A stretch of DNA of 59,757 bases, taken from positions 1 to 59,757 of the forward strand of contig JAENYF010000017.1 in the NCBI GenBank assembly GCA_016841905.1. The letters are read 5' to 3'. Both the position numbers and the translations under genes were made by a program. Positions 43,416 to 53,432 of the stretch are shown one piece after another. Source of the stretch: Desulfoscipio geothermicus. GTDB lineage: Bacteria; Bacillota; Desulfotomaculia; Desulfotomaculales; Desulfallaceae. Positions within the stretch are counted from its first letter, which is position 1; every line of letters begins with the position of its first letter. The notes below the pieces were generated by a model, which saw only the letters and a program-made list of their open reading frames with translations, was not told the DNA's origin and did no database searches.

Positions 43416-44438
43416 ATGCAGGATAAGTTGAAAAATATTTTACTTGAGGCAAATCAGGTATTATCCGGGGCTAGTGACTTAGAAGAGTTAAATGATATTC
43501 GGGTGCGTTTTTTGGGTAAAAAGGGTTTGTTAACCGGTGTACTGCGGGGCATGGGTGCTCTATCTGCCGAAGAGCGGCCGGTGGTTGGCCAGCTGGCCAA
43601 TGAAGTGCGTTCGAAAATAGAGGAGGTATTAGAGCGGCGTACGGTTGAAATTAAGGAAAAACTTAGAGGGGTTCAGCTGGAAGCAGAAAGAATTGATGTG
43701 ACGCTGCCCGGCACCGCCTTTATGAGGGGGCACAGGCATCCCTTGTCAGTTATTCAGGAAGAAATTGAAGATATTTTCCTGGGCATGGGCTACACCATTG
43801 AAGAAGGACCGGAAATTGAAACGGACTTCTATAACTTTGAAGCGCTGAATTTACCTAAGGACCACCCGGCCAGGGATATGCAGGACTCTTTTTTCATCAA
43901 CCCTGAGGTGCTGCTGCGCACCCATACTTCTCCGGTCCAGGTGCGTACAATGGAGAGAACTGCGCCCGGTCTGCCGGTGCGCATTATTGCTCCTGGCCGG
44001 GTGTACCGTCGGGATGACGATGCCACCCATTCCCCGATGTTTAACCAGGTAGAAGGCCTGGTGGTAGACCGGCGAGTGACCTTTGCCGATTTAAAGGGTA
44101 CTTTGCAGGTGTTTGTGGAAAAAATGTTTGGCCACACCACCAAAACTAGATTTCGGTCCAGCTTCTTCCCTTTCACTGAACCCAGCGCCGAAGTGGATAT
44201 TTCCTGTGTTATGTGCGGCGGCCAGGGCTGCCGGGTTTGTTCCCATTCAGGCTGGCTGGAAATTCTGGGCTGTGGGATGGTGCACCCTCGGGTGCTGGAG
44301 GTATCAGGCTATAATCCCGAGGAAGTCACCGGCTTTGCCTTCGGTATGGGGGTGGAACGTATTACTATGCTTAAATACGGCATTGATGATCTGCGTTTAC
44401 TGTTTGAGAACGACTTAAGATTCCTAGCCCAGTTTTAA
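43416..44438 (+). CDS. pheS: Phenylalanyl-tRNA synthetase alpha subunit
   Basis: A 340-aa catalytic subunit of the alpha2-beta2 enzyme. A coiled-coil N-terminal arm (1-90) precedes the class II core: motif 1 around [19 protein letters not shown], the [10 protein letters not shown] segment, motif 2 [20 protein letters not shown] and motif 3 [20 protein letters not shown]. The length is usual. GAGGGGGG precedes the ATG. It is controlled by the upstream Phe-specific T-box. Confidence 0.97.
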   Translation: MQDKLKNILLEANQVLSGASDLEELNDIRVRFLGKKGLLTGVLRGMGALSAEERPVVGQLANEVRSKIEEVLERRTVEIKEKLRGVQLEAERIDVTLPGTAFMRGHRHPLSVIQEEIEDIFLGMGYTIEEGPEIETDFYNFEALNLPKDHPARDMQDSFFINPEVLLRTHTSPVQVRTMERTAPGLPVRIIAPGRVYRRDDDATHSPMFNQVEGLVVDRRVTFADLKGTLQVFVEKMFGHTTKTRFRSSFFPFTEPSAEVDISCVMCGGQGCRVCSHSGWLEILGCGMVHPRVLEVSGYNPEEVTGFAFGMGVERITMLKYGIDDLRLLFENDLRFLAQF

Positions 44439-44522
44439 AGCTGGCTTAAACTTGTATGCACTTGTGTTTATTAAAATATTTGGTCATAGATTATTAAATA
44501 GCTTATAAGGAGGTTAAAACTC

Positions 44523-46946
44523 TTGCGTGTATCCTTTAACTGGCTAAAGGAATATGTGGATATAGACGTTTCCCCCGCTGCGCTTGCTGAGTCATTAACC
44601 CTGGCTGGTCTAGCGGTAGAGGGCATGGAAGAGCCCGGCAAGGAAATTGAAAAGGTTTTTACAGGCAAAATACTTAAAATAGATACGCATCCCAACGCAG
44701 ATAAACTGGTGATTTGTCAAGTGTCGTTGGGTGGGGAGGAACAAACTCAGATAGTTACCGGGGCCACCAATGTTCGGGAAGGGCAAATGGTTCCTGTAGC
44801 TGTAGTGGGTGCCAAGCTGGTCGGTGGCTTGACAATCAAGAAGGCCAAGCTGCGCGGGGTGGAATCCCGTGGTATGCTTTGCTCGGGCGCGGAATTGGGT
44901 TTGGATCCTGATATATTGCCCGAAGATCAGCAGCACGGGATCATGATTTTATCTGCTGATACCCCTGTAGGTGTGGATGTTAAACCCTTGCTTGGACTGG
45001 ATGATGTAATCATGGAGTTGGAACTTACTCCTAACCGGGGCGACTGTATGAGCATGCTGGGTGTAGCCCGGGAAGTGGCAGCCCTGCTGCAAAACCCTTT
45101 AAAGATGCCCGCTGTTCAATTGTCGGCAGTCCCGCCCGGACCGCAGGACCAGGTACAAGTAGATATTGATGATGCTGATTTGTGCCGCCGTTATGTGGCC
45201 AGGCTACTTAAAAATGTTAAAATAGGGCCATCTCCGGCCTGGATGCAGCATTGGCTGCGGGCTGCCGGGGTGCGGCCGATCAACAATGTGGTAGACGTGA
45301 CTAACTATGTAATGATGGAAATGGGCCAGCCCATGCATGCTTTTGATTATGATAAGCTTCAAGACGGTCACATCATCGTGCGCCGGGCGGCTCCTGGCGA
45401 AACAATTATTTCCCTGGATAAAGCGGAAAGAAAACTGATTCCGGATATGCTGGTTATTACTGACTCGGTCGGCCCGGTGGCGGTAGCCGGAGTCATGGGT
45501 GGCCTGGATTCCGAGGTTACGGAGGACACCACAGCTGTTTTGTTGGAATCGGCCTACTTTAAACCCATCAGCGTGCGGCGTACTTCGCGGGATTTGGGGC
45601 TGCGCTCTGAATCCTCCTCCCGGTTTGAAAAGGGTATTGACTTAACGGGCTGCCTGCAGGCTGCAGACCGGGCAGCTGCCTTGCTGCAAGAGATGGGTGC
45701 TGCTGATACGGTGGACCTTGTGGTAGATAACTATCCCGAGCCTGCAGTGGAGAAAACTGTTCTGCTGCGCCCCGACCGGGTAAACCAGTTCTTAGATACT
45801 GATTTAACTACTGCAGAAATCAGCCGGCTGTTGATCCGCCTGCATTTTAAAGTGCAGGAAGATCATAACGGGCTGCTGGTACACGTCCCCGGATATCGGC
45901 CAGATATTAGCATTGAGGTTGATCTAATTGAGGAAGTTGCTCGGCTGTACGGGTATAATCATGTAAAAAATACTTTACCCACCGGTGTGATTACCCAGGG
46001 TTTAAGGACCGAAGCTCAGCGCTTGGCGCTCAATGTAAAAGATTTTCTGGCCCGGAGCGGTTTTGAAGAAGTAATTACGTATAGCTTTGTGAATACCAGG
46101 GTATTTGACCGGGTAAGGCTGCCGAAGGAGCACCGGTATCGTAATGTGGTGCAGTTGCAAAACCCGTTAAGTGAAGAACAGGCCGTGATGCGCACGCTAT
46201 TGTTCCCAGGCTTGCTTGAAGTGCATCAGCGCAATAGCAACCGACGTCTTAAGGATGGTGCTGTTTTTGAATTAGGGAGGGTGTTTTATCCGCGAGCAGG
46301 GGAGATCTTGCCCAAAGAGGTGCCCATGCTGGCAGCGGCAGTTACTGGTTCTACTCCAGGCAGCTGGAATATCCAACCCGTACCGATGGATTTTTATTAC
46401 CTGAAAGGTTGTCTGGATACGCTGCTGGCCTATGTGGGGGTAAAGGATGTATCTTACCGGCCTGCTGCTGATATATTCGGCTCTCATCCAGGGCGGACTG
46501 CCATAGTGCTGGCTGGCGATGTGGAGTTAGGCGTGATTGGTGAGCTGCATCCCGACGTGCAGGAAAGTTATGACCTTACTCAAAGGGTGGCGGCAATGGA
46601 GCTTAATTTCCACCGATTGCTCCAAGTTTCGAGTACATCTAAAAAGTATCAGCCACTGCCCAAGTTCCCGGGTGTGGAACGAGATTTGGCTGTAGTGGTA
46701 CGTCAAGACATACCGTCACAGCAAATCATTGACAAAATTTATCAGCACGGCGGAGATATTTTGCGTGATGTGCAAGTGTTTGATATCTATTGCGGTGCAC
46801 AGTTTGCTTCGGGCCAGCATAGCATGGCTTTTGCTTTGAAGTTCCAGGCTGTGGACCGTACGCTTACAGATGAGGAAGTAGCTTATAAAACTGATGCCAT
46901 CATGGAGGCCTTGCAAAGGGATTTTGGGGCTATATTAAGAAAATAA
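44523..46946 (+). CDS. pheT: Phenylalanyl-tRNA synthetase beta subunit
   Basis: An 807-aa beta subunit of the phenylalanine synthetase. The N-terminal EMAP-type tRNA-binding domain (about 40-155) includes THPNADKLVICQVSLGG. B3/B4 editing (FEKGIDL region), B5, the catalytic-like fold and the FDX-ACB anticodon-binding domain (FPGVERDLAVVV) follow in order. The TTG start at 44523 has AAGGAGG 8 bp ahead. It follows pheS by 84 bp. Confidence 0.97.
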   Translation: MRVSFNWLKEYVDIDVSPAALAESLTLAGLAVEGMEEPGKEIEKVFTGKILKIDTHPNADKLVICQVSLGGEEQTQIVTGATNVREGQMVPVAVVGAKLVGGLTIKKAKLRGVESRGMLCSGAELGLDPDILPEDQQHGIMILSADTPVGVDVKPLLGLDDVIMELELTPNRGDCMSMLGVAREVAALLQNPLKMPAVQLSAVPPGPQDQVQVDIDDADLCRRYVARLLKNVKIGPSPAWMQHWLRAAGVRPINNVVDVTNYVMMEMGQPMHAFDYDKLQDGHIIVRRAAPGETIISLDKAERKLIPDMLVITDSVGPVAVAGVMGGLDSEVTEDTTAVLLESAYFKPISVRRTSRDLGLRSESSSRFEKGIDLTGCLQAADRAAALLQEMGAADTVDLVVDNYPEPAVEKTVLLRPDRVNQFLDTDLTTAEISRLLIRLHFKVQEDHNGLLVHVPGYRPDISIEVDLIEEVARLYGYNHVKNTLPTGVITQGLRTEAQRLALNVKDFLARSGFEEVITYSFVNTRVFDRVRLPKEHRYRNVVQLQNPLSEEQAVMRTLLFPGLLEVHQRNSNRRLKDGAVFELGRVFYPRAGEILPKEVPMLAAAVTGSTPGSWNIQPVPMDFYYLKGCLDTLLAYVGVKDVSYRPAADIFGSHPGRTAIVLAGDVELGVIGELHPDVQESYDLTQRVAAMELNFHRLLQVSSTSKKYQPLPKFPGVERDLAVVVRQDIPSQQIIDKIYQHGGDILRDVQVFDIYCGAQFASGQHSMAFALKFQAVDRTLTDEEVAYKTDAIMEALQRDFGAILRK

Positions 46947-46951
46947 AGAGC

Positions 46952-46980
46952 AGAAACGGGCAAGTAGATTGCCCGTTTCT
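46952..46980 (+). terminator. Terminator after pheST
   Basis: AGAAACGGGCAA (46952-46963) pairs with TTGCCCGTTTCT (46969-46980), followed by TTCG. Confidence 0.85.
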
Positions 46981-47072
46981 TTCGTAATTTTATGAGATTT
47001 GGCAGCAGGAATTATTAAATATATTGCCGAATTACATATAAAGTGTCCGATAATTGCTAGGGAGGACCGACC

Positions 47073-47339
47073 ATGTCAGATGAACAGAACCTGGTGGATG
47101 TTGAAATTAATGGTGTACGCTATACATTAAAAGGCGATACATCACCGGAAAATATTTTTAAAATGTCCAGGCATGTGGATGAGCAAATTAAGCTGGTTAT
47201 GCGGCGCAATCCCAGGCTCTCCTTGTACAAAGCCGCAGTTCTGGTAGCCCTTAATATTACTGAAGAACTTTTTATTTTACGTGAAGAATATGATAGCTTG
47301 GTGCAGATTCTGGAACCCGAAAGTAAACCGAACAAATAG
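47073..47339 (+). CDS. zapA: Cell division protein ZapA
   Basis: An 88-aa ZapA homologue, which binds and bundles FtsZ at the division site. The domain pattern is VDVEINGVRYTLKGDTSPEN, a helix with KMSRHVDEQIKLVMRRNP and AAVLVALNITEELFIL, then a coiled coil. A short acidic tail ends the protein. GGGAGG precedes the ATG, and a terminator follows. Confidence 0.88.
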   Translation: MSDEQNLVDVEINGVRYTLKGDTSPENIFKMSRHVDEQIKLVMRRNPRLSLYKAAVLVALNITEELFILREEYDSLVQILEPESKPNK

Positions 47340-47348
47340 ATACCATGT

Positions 47349-47378
47349 ACTCATGGAGCGGGCTTCATGAGTTTTTTT
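47349..47378 (+). terminator. Terminator after zapA
   Basis: ACTCATG (47349-47355) pairs with CATGAGT (47366-47372), followed by TTTTTTT. Confidence 0.8.
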
Positions 47379-47468
47379 ATATTTTTTGGGATAAATTATT
47401 GTTAATTCCCTAAGTGATATAAAACGATATTTATCTTAGTTATCACAAATAAAGGAAAGGCACGATGC

Positions 47469-49193
47469 ATGAGAAACGTAGAAATTGCCTGGGCACTTTA
47501 TCAAATGGCCGATTTGTTGGATTTCAAAGGCGAAGAGTTTTTTAAAACCAGAGCCTACCGGCGGGCTGCCAGGGCAATTATAGGGTTACAGCAGCCTGTG
47601 GCAGAGTTATATGTCAACGGGGAATTAAAAAACGTCCCGGGCTTAGGTAAAAATATTATCGCCAAAATCGGTGAAATGCTAGATAACGGTGAATGTCACC
47701 TGCACAGGACACTGAAACAAGAAATTCCTCCTACACTGCTTGATTTAATGGCCTTACCTGGCATGGGGCCTAAGCGGGCAAAAATGCTTTATGAACGTTT
47801 GGGGGTAACCACTCTCGCAGAGCTGGAGCAGGCGGCCCGGGGCAAGAAAATACGGGAGTTGCCCGGTATGGGTACCAAAACCGAGCTAAGTATTGTGCAA
47901 AATATCGGCCGTTTGCAAAAGAAAACCCGTTGCGTGCCACCAGGGTTAGCCCGAGAATTGGCGGCAGAGTTAAACGATTACCTTGGCCAGCTGGCTACTG
48001 TGCAAAAGGTCACCGTTACCGGGGATATTAGACGCTGGGCAGAGCTGGTCTACAATGTGGAGCTGTTAGCAGTAACCCAGAGTAAAGAAAATGCAGAAGA
48101 GATTATTGAGGCTTTTATTACCCACCCGGCCTTGGGGGAAGTTCTTTGGCGGGAGCACGGCCGGATCCGGTTAGCTAGCCGCTGGGGAGTTCCGGTGGAA
48201 CTGGTTATTGTGGACGATGATCAGTATTGGCTGGCCTTGCTGTGGACCACCGGGAGCCAGCACCATCTGCGGCGTTTACAGCTACTGGCCTGGCAAAGGG
48301 GCTGGCGGCTAGGTCGTTATTTCCTGATTGCACGCCGGGACGGGCAGGCAGCTAAAGTAGATAGTGAAGAGGCGGTCTACCTGTTGTTGGGACTGCAGTA
48401 TGTGGTGCCTGAGCTGCGGGAAAATAACAGTGAAATTAGTGCCGCTGCAAATGGTACTCTGCCCCGCTTGCTGGAACTACCTGATATACGGGGTGATTTG
48501 CATGTCCACACCAACTGGAGTGACGGAGTGAACAGTATTGAGGAAATGGTTCAACGGGCAAAGGAAATGGGTTACTCATATATAGCGGTCACAGACCACT
48601 CTCCAAATTTAAAAATAGCTAGAGGTCTACCACCGGAAAAATTGCTGCAGCAGTTTGAGAAAATTCGGGCATTGAACAAGCAATTGGATGATTTCTATAT
48701 CCTCACCGGAGTGGAAGTGGATATATTGGCGGACGGGAGACTCGACCACCTGGACGATGTACTGGCGCAGGCTGATGTGGTGGTTGCCTCGATACACAGC
48801 GGCTTTAAACAGGAGCGTGATACGATAACGAAGCGTATTTTGGCTGCCATTGCAAATGAGCATGTGGATATAATAGGACACCCTACCGGGCGATTGCTGG
48901 GACACCGGGAGCCTTATGCTGTGGATGTGGAGGAAATTATTGAAGCTGCTGCCCGTTATAACAAGGTGCTGGAGATTAATGCCTCACCTGACCGGTTAGA
49001 CCTAAATGATTTTTACGTGCAGCTGGCCAAAGCAAGCGGCGTGCTGGTAGCTATTAACACCGATGCTCATGATTTTCGCCGCATGGAAGAGATGATTTAC
49101 GGCGTATCTGTGGCCCGGCGGGCCTGGCTGGAGCAGCAGCACGTCTTAAATACTTTGCCGCTGCCGTATTTATTAAAGGTGCTGCATAGGTAA
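47469..49193 (+). CDS. polX: PolX-family protein with degenerate polymerase site and intact PHP domain
   Basis: A 574-aa family-X DNA polymerase/PHP 3'-5' exonuclease. Helix-hairpin-helix region (1-150) has VPGLGKNIIAKIGEML and LPGMGPKRAKML. In the polymerase domain the GS-x-RR motif reads TGDIRRWAE, the usual catalytic DID reads NVE, and the third Asp in the VDLRV-like strand is Glu (PVELVIVD), so catalysis by this domain is doubtful. The PHP domain (335-574) keeps DLHVHTNWSDG, AVTDHS, GVEVDIL, VASIHS, IIGHPTG and INTDAH. It is thus probably an exonuclease or phosphoesterase. The ATG has AGGAAAGG ahead. Confidence 0.9.
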   Translation: MRNVEIAWALYQMADLLDFKGEEFFKTRAYRRAARAIIGLQQPVAELYVNGELKNVPGLGKNIIAKIGEMLDNGECHLHRTLKQEIPPTLLDLMALPGMGPKRAKMLYERLGVTTLAELEQAARGKKIRELPGMGTKTELSIVQNIGRLQKKTRCVPPGLARELAAELNDYLGQLATVQKVTVTGDIRRWAELVYNVELLAVTQSKENAEEIIEAFITHPALGEVLWREHGRIRLASRWGVPVELVIVDDDQYWLALLWTTGSQHHLRRLQLLAWQRGWRLGRYFLIARRDGQAAKVDSEEAVYLLLGLQYVVPELRENNSEISAAANGTLPRLLELPDIRGDLHVHTNWSDGVNSIEEMVQRAKEMGYSYIAVTDHSPNLKIARGLPPEKLLQQFEKIRALNKQLDDFYILTGVEVDILADGRLDHLDDVLAQADVVVASIHSGFKQERDTITKRILAAIANEHVDIIGHPTGRLLGHREPYAVDVEEIIEAAARYNKVLEINASPDRLDLNDFYVQLAKASGVLVAINTDAHDFRRMEEMIYGVSVARRAWLEQQHVLNTLPLPYLLKVLHR

Positions 49194-49240
49194 CCTGCTG
49201 CGCAAGACAAAATAAGCTCTGATGATGTAGGTGTCATATA

Positions 49241-49846
49241 ATGGTAACATTAAAATATCCAGGCGAATTTGTGTCCAACGTTGTGCTGGCCAGGGACTTT
49301 TACGCCCGGGACACCATTACTGTAGCCCGGGCATTGTTAGGTTGTGTTGTGGTACACTGCACTCCAGAGGGTATTACAGCCGGCCGGGTTGTGGAAACCG
49401 AGGCGTATTTACAGGGCGACCCGGCCTGTCATGCGGCCCGGCGGATGACTCCCCGCAACAGCGTTATGTTTGGGCCGCCTGGTTATGCTTATGTCTACTT
49501 TACATACGGAATGCATTATTGTTTTAACGTGGTGACTGCCCCTGAGGGGGTGGGTGAGGCGGTGCTGGTGCGCGCACTGGAACCAGTGCTGGGCATACCG
49601 CTGATGCAAATGCGGCGGTGCCGGGAAAACGCCCGAGAACTATGTTCCGGACCGGCTAAACTGACGCAGGCGATGGGCATCTACCGGGAGCACAATCGGC
49701 GGGATTTAACGGCGGGTGATTTATTCTTATGCCCGGGTGTAGCTGATGCCCCCATTGTCACGGTTACCCGTATTGGGATCAAGGAGGGTGCGGAACTGCC
49801 GCTGCGTTTTTACCTGCAAGATAACGGGTATGTGTCCAGGAAATAA
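49241..49846 (+). CDS. mpg: 3-methyladenine DNA glycosylase (AAG/Mpg family)
   Basis: A 201-aa alkyladenine-type glycosylase that removes 3-methyladenine, hypoxanthine and other lesions. It shows [16 protein letters not shown], the catalytic Glu in [30 protein letters not shown] (the intercalating Tyr and pocket residues) and LVRALEP. The ATG has only AGGTG as ribosome binding site. It follows polX closely and is a repair gene in a repair-rich block. Confidence 0.92.
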   Translation: MVTLKYPGEFVSNVVLARDFYARDTITVARALLGCVVVHCTPEGITAGRVVETEAYLQGDPACHAARRMTPRNSVMFGPPGYAYVYFTYGMHYCFNVVTAPEGVGEAVLVRALEPVLGIPLMQMRRCRENARELCSGPAKLTQAMGIYREHNRRDLTAGDLFLCPGVADAPIVTVTRIGIKEGAELPLRFYLQDNGYVSRK

Positions 49847-49897
49847 TTTATAACCTGTGCAACAGGTGCCAAATATTTGATGAGGATGTGGTTAATA

Positions 49898-50848
49898 ATG
49901 AAGTTAAGAGAAATTTATGAATACGTGGTGGCTAAGGGTATGGAGAGGGACCCTAGGGGTGCTGATGCGGTAACCCGGGATCTCGAACTGACCAGGATTA
50001 AATATAATAATTTAAAAGAAGAGGACAAAAAAGAATTTGATGTTGAAAGTCTGGTAAACCCATACAGTGACACCCGGGTACTCTACGGTAATCCGGAGAT
50101 AGAAGTTAAGCGCATGCTGGTAGGGATTGATATTGAAGCTGGTGAAGTGCTGCTAGCTGACCGCCTGAGCGAAAAAGGCTCTAAAGTAGACTTAATTATG
50201 TCCCATCACCCCGAGGGTAAGGCATTAGCGGCGCTGCATGGCGTTATGCACCTGCAGGAGGATATCTTGGCTCGGTTCGGCGTACCCATAAATGTGGCCG
50301 AGGGAATCATGGCATCCCGGATCAGTGAAGTTAAGCGTGGTTTGCTGCCAATCAACCATAACCGGACGGTTGATGTGGCTAGGATATTGGGGATCCCGTT
50401 GATGTCTGCCCATACCGTGGCCGATAACCAGGTAACCAGCTACCTGCAAGAACTCATGGATCAAGAAAAACCTGATACGCTGGGCGATGTGCTTTCAATG
50501 CTTAAAAAAATACCAGAATACGCTGAGGCAGTCAAATATAATGCCGGGCCTACTCTTGTGGTGGGGACTAAAGACCGGCGGGCTGGTAAAATACTGGTAG
50601 ATATGACCGGCGGTACAGGTGGTTCCGAAGATGCTTATGCTAAACTTTCTCAGGCCGGGGTGGGAACACTTTTGGTAATGCATATCGGAGAAAAACACCG
50701 CAAGGAAGCCGAAAAGAACCATGTTAATGTGATTATTGCCGGGCATATGGCTAGCGATTCACTGGGTATGAATCTGCTGCTGGATGGCTTGGAGGAAAAA
50801 GGCCTGGAGATAATAGCTTGCTCAGGATTGCTTAGACACAAGCAATAA
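49898..50848 (+). CDS. NIF3-like metal-binding protein (DUF34)
   Basis: A 316-aa member of the NIF3/YbgI family, hexameric proteins with a di-metal site and unsettled function. SHHPEGKALAALHGVMHLQE carries the metal-binding His residues, with a late GAGHMASDS-like stretch (IIAGHMASDSLGMNLL). An ATG at 49877 is possible, but 49898 (MKLREIYEYV) is the usual protein start. The spacing to mpg (51 bp) and the U32 gene (27 bp) suggests one transcript. Confidence 0.8.
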   Translation: MKLREIYEYVVAKGMERDPRGADAVTRDLELTRIKYNNLKEEDKKEFDVESLVNPYSDTRVLYGNPEIEVKRMLVGIDIEAGEVLLADRLSEKGSKVDLIMSHHPEGKALAALHGVMHLQEDILARFGVPINVAEGIMASRISEVKRGLLPINHNRTVDVARILGIPLMSAHTVADNQVTSYLQELMDQEKPDTLGDVLSMLKKIPEYAEAVKYNAGPTLVVGTKDRRAGKILVDMTGGTGGSEDAYAKLSQAGVGTLLVMHIGEKHRKEAEKNHVNVIIAGHMASDSLGMNLLLDGLEEKGLEIIACSGLLRHKQ

Positions 50849-50875
50849 GTGTAGTTAAGGGAGACTGATTATTCG

Positions 50876-53410
50876 ATGAGAAAACCGGAATTATTGGCAC
50901 CGGCAGGCAGCTGGGATGCGTTGGTGGCAGCGGTACAGAACGGTGCAGACGCTGTTTACCTGGGTGGTAAAAGTTTTAATGCTCGCCACAGCGCAGACAA
51001 TTTTGACGATGATGAATTAGCCAGGGCTATTGAATATGCCCATGTGCGCGGTGTTAAAGTCCACGTAACCATGAATATTTTATTGGCTGACACAGAGCTA
51101 AAGGATGCCCTGCGCTTTTTACGCATTGTGTACAACGCCGGCGCCGATGCCCTTATTGTGCAGGATCTGGGGTTTATTTGGTTGGCCAGGCTGTTCTTCC
51201 CTGATCTAGATTTGCACGCCAGCACCCAAATGACGGTGCATAATGTGCCCGGCGCGATATTTTTACGAGATGCGGGTATTAAGCGCATTGTATTAGCGCG
51301 GGAACTGGGACTGGATGAAGTATGTGAAATACGCAAACGCGCAGGTGTAGAGGTTGAAACCTTTGTTCATGGCGCTCTCTGCGTGTGTTATTCCGGGCAG
51401 TGCCTGATGTCCAGCATGATCGGCGGGCGCAGCGGCAACCGGGGGCGCTGTGCGCAGCCTTGCCGGCTGGAATACCGCCTGGTGGACGATAAAGGCAAGC
51501 AGGTGGCCGATAACACCAAGGTGGGGGATTATTTGCTCAGCCCTCGGGATTTAAATATTAGCTTACATATTCCGGAATTAATTAAAGCAGGTATTGATGC
51601 CTTCAAAATTGAGGGCAGAATGCGGCGACCGGAATATGTAGCGACGGTGACCAAGATATACCGCACTTTGATTGACCGGGCAGCCCAGGGCGGGGATTAC
51701 TTCGTCACCGATGCTGAAGCCGGCCAGCTGGCCCAGGTTTTCAATCGTGAATTTACGACTGGTTATTTTTACGGTGTGCCGGGCCATGATCTAATGAGCT
51801 TCAAACGGCCCAACAACCGGGGTGTCAGGCTTGGCCGGGTGCGTTCTTATGACCGTGATACCAATCAGGCTGAAATAGAACTAGAGGCCCCGTTGCGTGT
51901 AGGTGACGGTATAGAAGTGTGGGTTACCCGGGGAGGCCGGGTGGGTACCGAAGTGAGCCAAATTTTAGTCAACGGGCAAGATACCTCATCTGCTGATGCA
52001 GGTGCACTGGTAGTGCTTAATCTCGTGGGGCATATTTATCCCGGAGACAGGGTATTTAAGACCCATGATGCACAGTTAATGGAAAACGCTGTGCAGACGT
52101 ACTCCTCCAGCCGTGAAACACGCAGCGTACCTCTTGATTTTAAAGTGTGGGCGCGGGTAGGAGAGCCTATGGTACTGGAAGCGGCTGACCAAGAATGGGT
52201 ATATGCACGTGCAGCTACCCGGGAATTAGGCCAAAATGCTCTAAATAGGCCACTTACGAAGGAATTTTTAGCTGAACAGCTAAATCGGCTGGGCAACACC
52301 CCCTTTGTATTGAATAAACTAGAATGTGACTTAGGGGAAAATGTAATGATTCCAGTCAGCGAAATAAACGATGTGCGCCGGCAGGTTGTGGAGCAGATTA
52401 CCGAGTTAAGGGCCTTGTTACGCAAGCCGGAGAAAGCATGTGATTCTGATCTTGAAATTAGAATGTCGGTAGTACTGGATGATATGGAAATTGACCGGAC
52501 AGGCCAATTTCCAGCGCTGGCCGTTGCGGTAGGCAGCGCGTCGGAGACGCTAGCTGGGGTTAAAAACGGTGCTGAGCTGGTTTATTTCAGTGGCGATCAA
52601 TTTAAGAGCAGAAGTAAAGTAAATGTAGCTGAAATAAACCAAGCTCGGCAATACTGCAGTGATGCTGGAGTTAAGTTTTATGTAACGACACCACGTATTG
52701 CCCACGACCGGGAAATTAAACAGTATTTGCCATTTCTGCATTTATTGCTGAAAACAAATCCAGATGGTATATTAGCTTCTTCTGTCGGCTGGCTCACTAC
52801 ATTGCGGGAATTGACCGATTTGCCTCTGATAACCGACTTTTCGCTGAACGTCTTTAATCACGTAAGTGCTTTGTCTTTAAAACAACGTGGGGTCAGCCGG
52901 GTTACTCTATCAACCGAGCTTACCGGAGAGCAAGTTAAATACTTGGCAAGCCGCTCCCTGGTAGAAACTGAGGTTATTGTGCACGGTGTATTGCCGCTGA
53001 TGGTATCACGTTATTGCGTGATAGGCAGTGTGCTGGGCGGAAAGGGTGAGAACAGCAGCTGCTCCGGGCAGTGCCATAACGTGTCCTATGCACTTCTGGA
53101 CCGCAAAGGAGTTGTCTTCCCTGTAGAGACAGATCAGCGTTGTTTAATGCACATATATAATTCCCGGGAGCTGTGCCTTTTGGATACCCTTCCTTCCCTG
53201 GTGCAGGCAGGGCTAGCTGTGCTTAGAATTGAAGCTCGCCGGGAAAATGAAGCATATGTGGCCCGGGTTGTTAAAACTTACCGGAAGGTTTTGGATAGCC
53301 TGCACAATTCGCCTGTTAACCTGCCGGATTTGCAGACCACTATGGAGGAACTGGTGGCAGGGGGACCTGGTTTTACCAGGGGGCATTATTATCGAGGGGT
53401 AATGGATTAA
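50876..53410 (+). CDS. U32-family protein, two U32 halves
   Basis: An 844-aa peptidase-U32 family protein. The first half carries PELLAPAGSWDALVAAVQNG, ASTQMTVHNVPGA and the signature TFVHGALCVCYSGQCLMSS with GRCAQPC (Cys ligands of a likely Fe-S cluster). A second degenerate half ends with EVIVHGVLPLMVSRYC and CSGQCHN. This resembles RlhA/YhbU-like proteins, which hydroxylate RNA, rather than true peptidases. Substrate is unproven. It ends 22 bp before mutS2. Confidence 0.88.
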   Translation: MRKPELLAPAGSWDALVAAVQNGADAVYLGGKSFNARHSADNFDDDELARAIEYAHVRGVKVHVTMNILLADTELKDALRFLRIVYNAGADALIVQDLGFIWLARLFFPDLDLHASTQMTVHNVPGAIFLRDAGIKRIVLARELGLDEVCEIRKRAGVEVETFVHGALCVCYSGQCLMSSMIGGRSGNRGRCAQPCRLEYRLVDDKGKQVADNTKVGDYLLSPRDLNISLHIPELIKAGIDAFKIEGRMRRPEYVATVTKIYRTLIDRAAQGGDYFVTDAEAGQLAQVFNREFTTGYFYGVPGHDLMSFKRPNNRGVRLGRVRSYDRDTNQAEIELEAPLRVGDGIEVWVTRGGRVGTEVSQILVNGQDTSSADAGALVVLNLVGHIYPGDRVFKTHDAQLMENAVQTYSSSRETRSVPLDFKVWARVGEPMVLEAADQEWVYARAATRELGQNALNRPLTKEFLAEQLNRLGNTPFVLNKLECDLGENVMIPVSEINDVRRQVVEQITELRALLRKPEKACDSDLEIRMSVVLDDMEIDRTGQFPALAVAVGSASETLAGVKNGAELVYFSGDQFKSRSKVNVAEINQARQYCSDAGVKFYVTTPRIAHDREIKQYLPFLHLLLKTNPDGILASSVGWLTTLRELTDLPLITDFSLNVFNHVSALSLKQRGVSRVTLSTELTGEQVKYLASRSLVETEVIVHGVLPLMVSRYCVIGSVLGGKGENSSCSGQCHNVSYALLDRKGVVFPVETDQRCLMHIYNSRELCLLDTLPSLVQAGLAVLRIEARRENEAYVARVVKTYRKVLDSLHNSPVNLPDLQTTMEELVAGGPGFTRGHYYRGVMD

Positions 53411-53432
53411 CATAGGCAAGCAGGGAGAGATT

